The translations under genes were made by a program, and so were the position numbers. Of a stretch of DNA of 64,000 nt, positions 45,497-53,863 are shown piece after piece (within the stretch, counting starts at the first letter, position 1; the number at the start of each line of letters is the position of its first letter). This DNA comes from Pseudomonas purpurea (GTDB lineage Bacteria; Pseudomonadota; Gammaproteobacteria; Pseudomonadales; Pseudomonadaceae), in NCBI RefSeq assembly GCF_039908635.1, contig NZ_CP150918.1:2232001-2296000 (forward strand), written 5' to 3'. The notes under the pieces are model-generated. The model was not told the DNA's origin. It searched no databases and saw only the letters and a program-made list of their open reading frames with translations.

Positions 45497-46621
45497 ATGT
45501 CGACTCGTCGCGAGTTCATCAAGCAGGTATCGGTTGTCGCCGGACTGGGTGCCGCGGTGTCCATCGGACTGGGCCTGACGCCCTTGCCCGTGCAAGCGGC
45601 GGCACCGGGCGGTTGGCGCATGCCGGATGAGGGCGATAAACACCGACAGGCCTTCGTCGCTTTTGGCGCACAAGAGGCCATCTGGGAGGACTCCACCCCT
45701 GACGTGCAGGAGGCCATTGGCCTGATTGCTCGTACCATCGCCGGCTACGAGCCAGTGACTGTGTTTTGTCGCGAGAGCGAGCGGGACCTGGCCGAAGAGC
45801 ACTGCGGTACTGCCAACATCACCTACGTGATCACCGAGCTCGACGACATCTGGATGCGCGATACCGGGGCCAACTTTGTCATTGATGGGAAAGGCGGGAT
45901 CGGTGCCGTGGGTTTCAATTTCAACGGCTGGGGCAACAAGCAGCAGCATAAAGCGGATGCGCAGGTGGCCGAACGGGTTGCCAGCACCGTGGGTGCCCGT
46001 TACATCCGCAGCGAGTCGGTGGGCGAGGGCGGTGGTATCGAAGTCGATGGTCACGGCACGGGGATCATGACCGAAAGCAGTTGGGTCAATTCCAACCGCA
46101 ACCCCGACTGGAGCAAGGCTGAGGTTGAAGAGGAACTGAAGGCCCGCTTGGGCTTGCGCAAAATCATCTGGCTGCCGGGTATCAAGGGCAAGGACATCAC
46201 GGACGCCCATGTCGACTTCTACGCTCGTTTTGTCACGCCGGGCGTGGTGATTGCCAACCTCGACAACGACCCTGGGTCCTACGATCACAACGTGACGCTG
46301 GCCCACCTGGAGATTCTCAAGCAGGCCACCGACGCCGATGGTCGCAAGCTGCAGGTGCATACCGTGTCGCCACCGCTCAACCCACGAAAGAGCCCGTTCA
46401 GTCGCAACAACCCGGACTTTGCGGCCGGCTACATCAACTACTTCGTGATCAATGGCGCGGTCATTGCCCCCGAGTTCGGTGACCGGGCGGCAGATGCCCG
46501 AGCCTTTGAGCTGTTGTCTGAACTCTACCCGGACCGTGAGGTGGTGCAGCTCAACATCGACGCCATCGCCGCCGGTGGAGGTGGCATCCACTGCGTGACC
46601 AGTCACCAACCGTTGGTTTAG
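45497..46621 (+). CDS. Tat-exported agmatine deiminase paralogue
   Basis: A 374-residue deiminase preceded by a twin-arginine signal: STRREFIKQVSVVAGLGAAVSIGLGLTPLPVQAAA. The mature part has the agmatine deiminase fold (WRMPDEGDKHRQAFVAFGAQEAIWED, ELDDIWMRDTGANFV, EGGGIEVDGHGTGIMTESSWVNSNRNP, DAHVDFYARF) and the catalytic cysteine in AAGGGGIHCVTSHQPL. I chose the ATG at 45497, with CAGGAA in front; an ATG at 45464 that overlaps the preceding stop is the alternative and only lengthens the n-region. It would act in the periplasm on extracellular agmatine, complementing the cytosolic aguA. It matches agu2A' of PA14-type operons. Confidence 0.9.
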   Translation: MSTRREFIKQVSVVAGLGAAVSIGLGLTPLPVQAAAPGGWRMPDEGDKHRQAFVAFGAQEAIWEDSTPDVQEAIGLIARTIAGYEPVTVFCRESERDLAEEHCGTANITYVITELDDIWMRDTGANFVIDGKGGIGAVGFNFNGWGNKQQHKADAQVAERVASTVGARYIRSESVGEGGGIEVDGHGTGIMTESSWVNSNRNPDWSKAEVEEELKARLGLRKIIWLPGIKGKDITDAHVDFYARFVTPGVVIANLDNDPGSYDHNVTLAHLEILKQATDADGRKLQVHTVSPPLNPRKSPFSRNNPDFAAGYINYFVINGAVIAPEFGDRAADARAFELLSELYPDREVVQLNIDAIAAGGGGIHCVTSHQPLV

Positions 46622-46732
46622 CCTGAATCAACGCGTGGGGGCGCGTGTCAGCGGGATCCGTGCTGTTCGACCCGGTGCGGAATCATTCGCGGCGGTCTCT
46701 GGGGCATGCGTTGGAGCCGCTCAATCGGACAG

Positions 46733-47332
46733 TCACTGCTCGGCGTCGCAGTCGACGTCGCCCGCGCCCATATGGTCGAAACCGGTCAGCACGATCGAGG
46801 TAAGCCCTGGGGAAGGCGTGCCAGGGAGTTTGCCCGGCGAGCTGTTAATCGGTTCCAGCGGATACTCGACTTGGGCGTCCATGACATTCTCCGGCAGCCG
46901 CTGCGCGGTTTCGGGCGATGGATGGTTTGTGGCGAGTGGTAATTCAAACGCATTGCGGACCTCGGCCTCACTCAATGTTCCCTCAAGCGTAACCGTGACC
47001 TGTTGCAGCTCCCCATGCTCCCAACTGAGCTCTATCTCCCTGGCGAGCGGGTGAACCCTGGTGGCCAGGTTTGCGGGGAGTATTGGGCCTTCATAGTAGG
47101 CGTCGGTGTTTGTGCACGGATCGCCTTGGTTTTCGTAGTTTTTCAAAGAGCAGTTAAAGCGCTTGTCCTGATGCCCAAGCGTCTGCTCCATGTAGCAGCC
47201 AAACTCACTTGAGGACATGCGTGGCCATGCCAACACATTGACGTTGGGCGGTTGCAAGCCTGCTCCTGAGCTTTGGCCTGTAAAGGCCAGTAACGCTAGG
47301 AAAGCCGTCATGGCTGTGTTGACGTTGAGCAT
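46733..47332 (-). CDS. Hypothetical secreted protein
   Basis: A 199-residue protein with a likely signal peptide (MLNVNTAMTAFLALLAFTGQSSGAG) and four cysteines (FGCYMEQ, FNCSL, DPCTN, VDCDAEQ), a pattern consistent with periplasmic disulphides. An in-frame extension of 49 codons upstream is rich in Pro/Arg and has no signal sequence, so the start at 47332 is preferred, although its ribosome site is weak. No family is recognised. The upstream spacer of about 300 bases before the carbonic anhydrase gene holds nothing else I can support. Confidence 0.7.
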   Translation of the reverse strand: MLNVNTAMTAFLALLAFTGQSSGAGLQPPNVNVLAWPRMSSSEFGCYMEQTLGHQDKRFNCSLKNYENQGDPCTNTDAYYEGPILPANLATRVHPLAREIELSWEHGELQQVTVTLEGTLSEAEVRNAFELPLATNHPSPETAQRLPENVMDAQVEYPLEPINSSPGKLPGTPSPGLTSIVLTGFDHMGAGDVDCDAEQ

Positions 47333-47628
47333 GTTCTTGGCGCCTGAATAAGGTCTGGTTTTGTCGGGAGGGGCAACGGATCCAGGCGGGGTGTTAGTTG
47401 TTTCTGCCTGAATGGGCGCCAGTCTACCGTTGCATCCGATAACGCGCAGGCGCAACCCGCAATTGACCGTCTCAAGCAAGCGGCTGGCTCGTACAACACG
47501 AGGCCTGGGTGGGGCCTCGCGTTAGTTTGGCGCAAAGAAACAACATTGATGAGGGTCAAGCACCTCACTCCGGCGAGGATTCTCGCTGGAATGGGGGGGC
47601 GACTCATTAGGCCGTTGGACCTTGCGAC

Positions 47629-48375
47629 TCAGGCGATCAGGTCGACTTTGCCGTCGGCCAGGCGATAGATGCCTCCGACCACTTTCAGCGTGCCTTTGGC
47701 AAGTGCATCGGTCAGTAAGGGTGAGGCATTCTTGAGGCGGTTGACCGAGTCTTTGACGTTTTGCGCCGTCGCGTTTTCGATGAGGCTTCCTGGTTCATTG
47801 AGAACCTTCTCGATAGAGGGTTTCAGTGCATCAGTCAGTTTGGGGATGTGGCCAGGGAAAACCACATTATCTTTGGTTGCTTTGATACCGGCCGAGATAG
47901 CGCCACAGCTCTCATGTCCCAGTACAAGAATCAGGGGCGCGCCGAGTACTGCCACGGCGTATTCAAGGCTCGCCAAGCCTTCATCCGTCACGAAGTTGCC
48001 AGCGACGCGTATGGCGAACAGGTCGCCTCGTGCCGTATCAAAAGCGTACTCGGGGGCGATGCGAGAGTCCGAGCAGCCCAGTACCGCCACGAACGGGTTT
48101 TGGCCGGACACCAGGGCTTCTCGTTCGGCTTTGAAGTCATGTGTTTTGGACGTGCCCGTGAAGTATCGTTCATTGCCCTCGATCAGCCTTTTAAGGGCCA
48201 TGTCCGGACTGATTGAGTTTTGCGGTTTTGGGGGGAGTGCCGCTTTCTCTGCGGCCTGGACGATCTTGTCGGGCAGCGCGCTGGCCAGCAGCAGGGCGCC
48301 GGCTCCTAGCCCGGCGAGCCGAAGAAACCGACGGCGCGGGTTTTGTACAGGGCTTGAGTCGCATGATTTACACAT
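47629..48375 (-). CDS. Tat-exported beta-carbonic anhydrase
   Basis: A 248-residue zinc enzyme that interconverts CO2 and bicarbonate. The N-terminus has a twin-arginine motif (NPRRRFLRLAGLGAGALLLASALP), so the protein is folded in the cytoplasm and sent to the periplasm. Beta-class zinc ligands are present: VAVLGCSDSRIAPE (Cys and Asp) and LVLGHESCGAI (His and Cys), with residues about 100-160. Several pseudomonads encode a similar exported beta-carbonic anhydrase. The ribosome site is weak. A low-G+C intergenic region follows upstream. Confidence 0.9.
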   Translation of the reverse strand: MCKSCDSSPVQNPRRRFLRLAGLGAGALLLASALPDKIVQAAEKAALPPKPQNSISPDMALKRLIEGNERYFTGTSKTHDFKAEREALVSGQNPFVAVLGCSDSRIAPEYAFDTARGDLFAIRVAGNFVTDEGLASLEYAVAVLGAPLILVLGHESCGAISAGIKATKDNVVFPGHIPKLTDALKPSIEKVLNEPGSLIENATAQNVKDSVNRLKNASPLLTDALAKGTLKVVGGIYRLADGKVDLIA

Positions 48376-48871
48376 GGTCTTTTGTACTCAGGTCATATTA
48401 GCGGGAACAAATCGCTATATTAAGGGGGGTACTTACAAGAGACTTCAATGTGGGATTCTAGACGGAATGTAACGTTACATTTCGTATTGGGTCGTATTTT
48501 TTTGGCCGTTGACTCGGTAAGTGGTCCATGATTTTTGGTGGCCGTTTCGTGTACTGCATCCTTGTGGTCGTAAAGTGATTGTTCAGTTTCAGGGTGAGTT
48601 CCCCAGTGCTGATGTGTCCGCCCGCTGATTTCACGCGTGCAGGACCGTAGGGGCTCTTCGGGTCGTAATAATTTGTCAGATTTAATCGGGTTGAGTGTTT
48701 CAGAAGTGAGACAAATATACGAAGTAATGACGAGTCAGGGTTATCGCCAAAGAGTCTAGAGTTTTTATATTTCGAGATTAAAAGGACGACTAGCATGCTA
48801 TGCACGTGCGGCGGTAGCGCAGCAGTAGCTGCACGATTTCCCTATGTCCCACCAAGGAAAGGAACCCTCAC
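48376..48871. other. A/T-rich intergenic region, 496 bases
   Basis: The G+C content is visibly lower than in flanking genes. A 115-codon minus-strand frame (48458-48805) has no ribosome site and unconvincing composition. No hairpin terminator is evident. The A/T richness suggests foreign DNA carried with the next gene. Confidence 0.5.
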
Positions 48872-49588
48872 ATGGAAAGCATCGCCCTCACGGCAACTCA
48901 GACCAACTGGAATGGTGGTCAACGTATTACCCTTCGTGCAGGAGATACAGCCACTTGCACAACGCTTCAAACGGGCCAGTTGTATGGGATTTTTATCTAT
49001 AACTCTGCTTAGAATGACAATAATGCTGATGTAAACGTGGTCTGGAGCAACAGCCAGCCGCCCAAGACGATTACCGTTCCAGGCACCACGGCCAATGCGG
49101 GCCTGGCATCACTGGGGTTTGTCTCGGGTACGGATACGCAAACCATCTCGGTTTCGCTGTCCAGCAACAGCGGTGGTTCGCAGGTCGAAGTGTGGCTTGG
49201 AAGTGTTGGTATGCCAACCAACACCAGTGGCCTGTCGAACAATGCACTCCAGGCCAACGGCGATCAGTATCCGTTCAATAAATACAGCCGTTACTATGCA
49301 GTGCCGCCGTCGAAGTGGATGAACCTGACGATCGCCAGCAAAATCACTCAGTTCCGCGAAAGTAAGGCAACCGTATTTGTTGTGAATGAAACCTCGAACG
49401 GCTTGCTTTCAAACCAGGTCACGACGATGGGGCCTACCGCGTCTGAAAGTGGTGCCGTTGTTATTGTGTCTTCGGGTATTCAAAGTATCAGCAATAACCT
49501 GCAAGGTGACGGTACGCAGTGGGTGTGGATGGATGCCGACAGTCAGCAAGACTCTCAAAATGCATCTATTTCCCTGCAGTCGCTGTAA
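48872..49588 (+). pseudogene. Unrecognised gene interrupted by one amber codon
   Basis: An ATG with AAGGAAAGGAACC upstream begins MESIALTATQTNWNGGQRITL and runs 46 codons (to IFIYNSA), then TAG at 49010-49012; the same frame stays open for another 191 codons (NDNNADVNVVWSNSQPP to ISLQSL). CAG to TAG is a single change, so a 238-residue precursor is likely. No signal peptide and no known domain can be recognised; the Thr/Ser/Asn/Gly-rich composition with sparse Lys suggests a beta-rich, perhaps secreted or lectin-like protein. An internal GTG at 49037 has no ribosome site. Its neighbourhood is A/T-rich and may be acquired. Confidence 0.75.
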
Positions 49589-49611
49589 TCAACTGAGTTG
49601 AGCCATGAAGT

Positions 49612-49635
49612 AAGGCCCCACTGGCTGGGGCCTTA
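49612..49635 (+). terminator. Intrinsic terminator after the interrupted gene
   Basis: AAGGCCCCA and TGGGGCCTTA form a nine- to ten-bp stem with loop CTGGC, followed by TTTG. Confidence 0.85.
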
Positions 49636-49930
49636 TTTGTTTTGGAAGTGTGTCTCTTTGCGTGGCAGTGGCTGATATCCGTAGGCTCTTTGATCTGAAT
49701 GTTATGTGTTTATTATGGGCTGGTTAAGTAAACAAGGTGTGCTATGCGTTTATAGCGCTTGGACTTACCTTCATGTAGACAGACCCCGCATTTACTGCGG
49801 CTCCCGCCATCCAGAGAAGATCCCGGTCATGCGACCGGCTGCGAAAATATCCGCTGTCAACTTGCGCTGACGTCTTTGCCGAGCCTGTGATGGGAGTGCC
49901 GCAAAGCCTCGGTATCGGACTCGCGTCTCT
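49636..49930. other. Intergenic region, 295 bases
   Basis: Holds an inverted repeat CCGGTC/GACCGG (49823-49838) and short CCGC/GCGG stems near 49787-49800. A minus-strand frame at 49792-50043 is a shadow of the VOC gene and its flank. Nothing else can be supported. Confidence 0.45.
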
Positions 49931-50323
49931 TCAGGGGTGAACCGGGCTGCACAGCTCAACCAGTGTTCCGTCAGGGCAGCGAACGTATGACACGGTCTGC
50001 CCCCAGGGTTTCGAGGTGGGCGGTGACAGTTGCGATGCACCACAGGCTAGCGCTTTTGCGTGTGCGGCCTGTACGTCCTCGGTGACAAAGCCAATCTCCA
50101 TGCCCAGCGGCTGCGGCGACGCATGAGCGGCGACATGGCCCGCACTGAAGTTCATCTCGGCCAGTTCATGGGCGGCAAAGGCAAGGGTGGTTTCACCGGT
50201 TTCGAGTTCGCCGTAGGTACCGGACTCATGCACGAAGCGGCGGCGCAGGCCGAAAGCGTCTTCAAAGAACTGCACAGAGGCAGCGACGTCTGGCACGTAG
50301 ATAATGGTGTAGCCAAATTTCAT
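49931..50323 (-). CDS. VOC/glyoxalase-family protein
   Basis: A 130-residue protein of the vicinal oxygen chelate fold, with two beta-alpha-beta-beta-beta modules (YTIIYVPDVAASVQFFEDAFGL at residues 5-26; MEIGFVTEDVQAAHAKALACG at about 75-95; CPDGTLVELCSPV at the end). Family members include glyoxalase I, dioxygenases and resistance proteins; the metal-binding residues cannot be assigned surely here and the substrate is unknown. It is a single-gene unit. Confidence 0.85.
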   Translation of the reverse strand: MKFGYTIIYVPDVAASVQFFEDAFGLRRRFVHESGTYGELETGETTLAFAAHELAEMNFSAGHVAAHASPQPLGMEIGFVTEDVQAAHAKALACGASQLSPPTSKPWGQTVSYVRCPDGTLVELCSPVHP

Positions 50324-50371
50324 GAGTAACCATCCTTGTCATAAGAAAGGGTAGACATTATCACGAACCCT

Positions 50372-51082
50372 TCAGGCGTCTTTCAGCGTCCTTGCGAATG
50401 CACTGATGTGCCGGGCAGCCGCGTCGGGTTTTGCCTGGAGCAAGCAGTGGGGAGCGTCTACATCGGCGATCTGCACGTTCGGGTTCAGTTGCAGGACCAA
50501 CGCTGAGGCGGTTGCAGGAACGACCCAGTCACGGGTCGCGCGCAAGTACAGGGCCGGCACGCTGACCTGCGTCAGCTCCGTGGAGACATCCACTGCCAGC
50601 ACGGCGCGTAGTCGTGCGCGCATCACCTGGGGTGTAACCCGGGAGATCGCCTGATTCAAGGCAGAACGCAATGCGGCGGTGGAAAACCGGCCCAGCAACA
50701 AGCGGCTGATCCAGCGGATCGGGGCTTGGCCGAGCGGCAGCGCATTAACCAGCAACCCCATCTTGCGAAACACCGGGCGAGGGTTTTTGACAAACGTGCT
50801 GCACAGCACCAGCCCCTTGAGTTGAGCGGGTTGTGATGCGGCCAGGGAAACAGCAATCGGCCCGGAGAAAGATTCCCCCAGCACGATGTAGGGGCGGTCG
50901 GTGGGCAGCGCTTTGCGCACGAGTGTTTCAAGCGCGGCGTAGCTCAGGGGCTGGTCGGTTGGGTAGTCAACGACCAGGGTGTCGAACGCTCCCCCGATGG
51001 CCGTAATGAATGGCAGGAACAGTTCGCCTGTTCCATCCATCCCTGGAAGTAAAACGAGTGTGAATGTGTTGGGTTGATTCAT
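50372..51082 (-). CDS. Alpha/beta hydrolase
   Basis: A 236-residue serine hydrolase: oxyanion segment LVLLPGMDGTGELF (about residues 9-22), and nucleophile elbow VLGESFSGPIAVSLA (Ser at about residue 80) with the likely acid Asp in ATRDWVVPA and the His in VDAPHCLLQ. It has no signal peptide. The chosen ATG (product MNQPNTFTLVLLPG) replaces an upstream start with no ribosome site. Substrate unknown. Confidence 0.86.
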   Translation of the reverse strand: MNQPNTFTLVLLPGMDGTGELFLPFITAIGGAFDTLVVDYPTDQPLSYAALETLVRKALPTDRPYIVLGESFSGPIAVSLAASQPAQLKGLVLCSTFVKNPRPVFRKMGLLVNALPLGQAPIRWISRLLLGRFSTAALRSALNQAISRVTPQVMRARLRAVLAVDVSTELTQVSVPALYLRATRDWVVPATASALVLQLNPNVQIADVDAPHCLLQAKPDAAARHISAFARTLKDA

Positions 51083-51257
51083 GCTGTCGCCTCTCCCTGG
51101 TGTGGGCATTCTCGCCGATGTTTGCCTGACTTCGTAAGCTGCGTGGCAGGAACATTTTTCCGCGTTGCTGGCGGTGGTTGTTCGTACGGGCAAAGAGAGA
51201 AATCTGGGCTATTACTGACGGGGTCCTGATTTTTTCATATGAATGGAGGGCAGCTTT

Positions 51258-51713
51258 ATGCTCGTTCGTTGGATGCTGGCGGCCGTCCACCTCCTGGCCT
51301 TTGCCATGGCGTTTTGGGCAGTACTTGCCCGTGGGGCGGCCCTGCGTCGGGTGGTCGCGAATACATCCGAGGTGTCCCGTGTGCTGCTGGCGGATAACTG
51401 CTGGGGGATTTCAGCGGCGATTCTGTTGATCAGCGGAGGTGTTCGCGCTTTTGGTGGGTACGAGAAGGGGGCGGACTACTACCTGCATCAGCCATTGTTC
51501 CATCTCAAAATGACACTGTTCGTCATCATTCTGCTGCTTGAGATCTTGCCAATGGTCACTTTGATCAAGTGGCGGATTGCCTTGAGTCGCGGTGCGCTGG
51601 TTGACACTGGGCGTGCAGGTGCATTTGCCAGGATCAGCCATGTTGAAGCGCTACTGATGGTTTTGATGGTGGTGGCGGCTACAGGCATGGCGCGCGGGGT
51701 GATGCTCGGCTAG
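51258..51713 (+). CDS. DUF2214-family inner-membrane protein
   Basis: A 151-residue protein with four hydrophobic segments (starting at about residues 4, 45, 85 and 127) and the sequence LVRWMLAAVHLLAFAMAFWAV, typical of DUF2214. The ATG follows GGAGGGCAGC. Function is unknown; the family is often a single gene in pseudomonads. It is transcribed away from the preceding hydrolase. Confidence 0.8.
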   Translation: MLVRWMLAAVHLLAFAMAFWAVLARGAALRRVVANTSEVSRVLLADNCWGISAAILLISGGVRAFGGYEKGADYYLHQPLFHLKMTLFVIILLLEILPMVTLIKWRIALSRGALVDTGRAGAFARISHVEALLMVLMVVAATGMARGVMLG

Positions 51714-51876
51714 CCCGTTTGGGGGGAGGTTTCGTTGAGGTTAAAGCGAAGCGTCTGACAGCGTTGGCGAGTGGATTGCCGTTAGTATCGGCTTCACCTT
51801 CCATGGTGACCAAAGCTTTACATACGTTGCAGTCTTGCGTCTGCGCTCAGCATCCGGAGGCACCGAGAGCGATCTT

Positions 51877-51910
51877 TAGCCAGCCATGACTTAAGGGAAA
51901 GGGCTGGCTA
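51877..51910 (-). terminator. Hairpin after rsmE
   Basis: TAGCCAGCC (51877-51885) and GGCTGGCTA (51902-51910) pair over a 16-base loop about 20 bases after the rsmE stop. No T-run follows on the minus strand, so terminator function is uncertain. Confidence 0.5.
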
Positions 51911-51927
51911 CTGATTACGGGTGTCGC

Positions 51928-52122
51928 TTAGGGCGTGTCGTTCTTGTCGGGCGCGGTCAGGCCTGCCTGGATGCGCTGGTAGATCTCTTCGCGATGCACC
52001 GCAACGTCTTTCGGGGCATTGATGCCAATCCTGACTTGTTGGCCGCTAACGCCCAGAATGGTGATCGTAATGTCATCACCGATGTTTATGCTTTCACCGA
52101 CTTTGCGGGTGAGTATCAGCAT
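51928..52122 (-). CDS. rsmE: CsrA/RsmE-like translational regulator
   Basis: A 64-residue RNA-binding dimer that represses translation by covering GGA-containing ribosome sites and is titrated by Gac-controlled small RNAs. The sequence [51 protein letters not shown] is CsrA, and the segment [12 protein letters not shown] plus the C-terminal LTAPDK tail is closer to RsmE than to RsmA of P. fluorescens. The start is the ATG at 52122 after AAGGAGAAG; an upstream in-frame start is not family-like. The ribosome site itself contains AGGA, fitting autorepression known for RsmE. Confidence 0.93.
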   Translation of the reverse strand: MLILTRKVGESINIGDDITITILGVSGQQVRIGINAPKDVAVHREEIYQRIQAGLTAPDKNDTP

Positions 52123-52371
52123 GAGCTTCTCCTTGAATTCTTCGTAGGGCACCTGATTTCAGACAATGCAGATGTCGGTAGTACGTATAGATTAGTGCGA
52201 AGTGACGCGGTAGGGGTCTCTTTCTGACGCGCAGGCGAGGTATTAATTCCCAAGGTGCAACTATACAGAGCCGCGAACTTTGATTCTCGTTGTTTTAAGC
52301 CTGTTTTGCGGGCGTCATGAAGCGTTCGCGGGTGGTAAAATCGCGGCTTTTGACATCCAGAGGGCAAATCT

Positions 52372-52758
52372 GTGCGCAAAGTGGCAACGGTAATTGCGGT
52401 AATTGCGGTAATTGCGGTATTGGCATTGGCGGGCTGCGGTGAAGCGAAGAGTCCTGACGCGCCGAAGGTCCAGGCCCCGGCTGCAACAGCCACGGCACCG
52501 GTTGCAGCGGCGCAGCAATGGGATGTCCTTGTTCAGGGGGGCACGGTGCAGGCTGTCAGTGACCTCGCAGGCTGGTTGATCGAGCATGGTTTCATCGCTT
52601 ATGTCGTCAAGCAGGATGGCAAGGACCGGATATTGCTCGGGCCATTCGACTCAAAAGCCGAGGCAGAGGCCAGGCAAGTCCAGCTGACCGAGGCGCTGAC
52701 CAAGGCGAAGAAGCAAAACATCGAGTCGAAGGTTGTCGAGCATGCCGTAGCTCGGTAA
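52372..52758 (+). CDS. SPOR-domain lipoprotein
   Basis: A 128-residue lipoprotein: signal peptide with lipobox LALAGC (Cys near residue 22), an Ala/Pro/Thr linker, and a SPOR-type domain (about residues 48-120: WDVLVQGGTVQAVSDLAGWLIEHGFIAYVVKQDG, RILLGPFDSKAEAEARQVQ). SPOR domains bind peptidoglycan. The hydrophobic core VIAVIAVIAV is encoded by a 9-base tandem repeat. The start is GTG. It is divergent from rsmE. Confidence 0.83.
   Translation: MRKVATVIAVIAVIAVLALAGCGEAKSPDAPKVQAPAATATAPVAAAQQWDVLVQGGTVQAVSDLAGWLIEHGFIAYVVKQDGKDRILLGPFDSKAEAEARQVQLTEALTKAKKQNIESKVVEHAVAR
52389..52424 (+). repeat. 9-base tandem repeat in the signal-peptide region
   Basis: Three exact GGTAATTGC units and one variant (GGTATTGGC) encode the repeating hydrophobic core of the lipoprotein signal peptide. 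Copy-number change would keep frame and alter signal length. Confidence 0.92.
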
Positions 52759-52871
52759 TTGCTTCACAGTGACGGCGCTGCAGGCGCAGCAGGTTGGCGC
52801 GAGACCTTAAATGGTGTGAGTCGTGATCCGTTTCATAAGGAGTGACTGTCCATCATCAAAAGGATCTCCTT

Positions 52872-53783
52872 ATGGCCCGCGCCGCGCCGTACACCGTGTT
52901 TGATGCTGTTCTACAGCGAAAGCAACTGCTGAGCCCTCATCTGATGCGTGTCACCCTCGCGGGCCCGAGGGTTGCTGACATGGCCACCTGGGCACCGGAT
53001 CAGCGAGTGAAGCTGTTTTTTCCGGCTGCCGATGGTACGCCTGCGAATCTCCCCCGTAATGACAACTGGCATGCAGACTATCGTTCGATTCCCGTCGCCC
53101 AGCGTCCGGCGATGCGCACTTATACCATTCGTCATCTGCGCACCGAGCGCTGCGAGGTGGACATCGATTTCGTTTTGCATGGCGAAACGGGGCCCGCCTC
53201 GTATTGGGCGATTCATGCCAAGCCAGGAGCCGGCATTCAGATTGTTGCGCCTGACCGACAATTCACTGCGGTGGAAACCGGCGGTTTCGAATGGAAGCCG
53301 CCACGCGCCCTCAAGTATTTGTTGCTGATGGCTGATCCGACGGCTTTGCCGGCTGCCTTGGGTATTCTTGATGAGCTGGCGGCGTTGGCCGAGCCGCCCA
53401 GGGCTCAAGTCCTTTTTGAGATCGAAAGTGCTGACGACAAGCTGCCGACACCGATCTGGCAGGGCTTGTCGTTGCAATGGCTGATTCGTGATCAGGCACC
53501 GGGCGCGCAGGCGGGAACCTTGATGGCGGCAGCGCTGCGAGCGCTCGACTTGTCGGCGTTCGCTGTGGATGCTGCGGCGCAAGCGGCGCTGGCTGAGGTC
53601 AATATTGACGAAGAACTGCTCTGGGAAACGCCAAGGCCGAACGGCAACGGTTTTTATGGCTGGATCGCCGGGGAGACAGCGGCGGTGATGGACGTGCGTA
53701 AGTACCTGATCAAGGAGTGCGGCATCCCTCATGAGATGCTCAATTTGATGGGGTATTGGCGTTACAACAGGGTCGGCGGTTAG
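52872..53783 (+). CDS. Siderophore-interacting protein (ViuB/SIP family)
   Basis: A 303-residue flavin/NADPH-type ferric-siderophore reductase. It has the FAD-binding barrel with RTYTIRHLR (about residue 88), the VDIDFVLHGETGPASYWA segment and DRQFTA, and the C-terminal SIP domain (LLMADPTALPAALGILDEL; YGWIAGETAAVMDVRKYLIKECGI). Such enzymes release iron in the cytoplasm. The ATG follows AAAGGATCTCCTT. There is no siderophore gene next to it, and no Fur box was identified. Confidence 0.9.
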   Translation: MARAAPYTVFDAVLQRKQLLSPHLMRVTLAGPRVADMATWAPDQRVKLFFPAADGTPANLPRNDNWHADYRSIPVAQRPAMRTYTIRHLRTERCEVDIDFVLHGETGPASYWAIHAKPGAGIQIVAPDRQFTAVETGGFEWKPPRALKYLLLMADPTALPAALGILDELAALAEPPRAQVLFEIESADDKLPTPIWQGLSLQWLIRDQAPGAQAGTLMAAALRALDLSAFAVDAAAQAALAEVNIDEELLWETPRPNGNGFYGWIAGETAAVMDVRKYLIKECGIPHEMLNLMGYWRYNRVGG

Positions 53784-53816
53784 CGGTAGCGGGCGCATTG
53801 CAGACTCGTCATAAAC

Positions 53817-53847
53817 AAAGGCCTCGGGGTTGAATCCGAGGCCTTTG
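53817..53847. terminator. Bidirectional terminator between the SIP gene and endA
   Basis: AAAGGCCTCGG and CCGAGGCCTTT form an 11-bp stem around an eight- to nine-base loop. The convergent genes on either side would both use it. Confidence 0.85.
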
Positions 53848-53863
53848 AGTGAGGGCTATGTGG

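Noticed and set aside
48458-48805. 115-codon minus-strand frame in the A/T-rich region
   Set aside because: No ribosome site, no domain, and composition does not fit a secreted or cytosolic protein family.
49037-49588. Independent gene starting at an internal GTG
   Set aside because: No ribosome site; the frame continues from the upstream ATG across a single TAG, so it is the 3-prime part of one gene.
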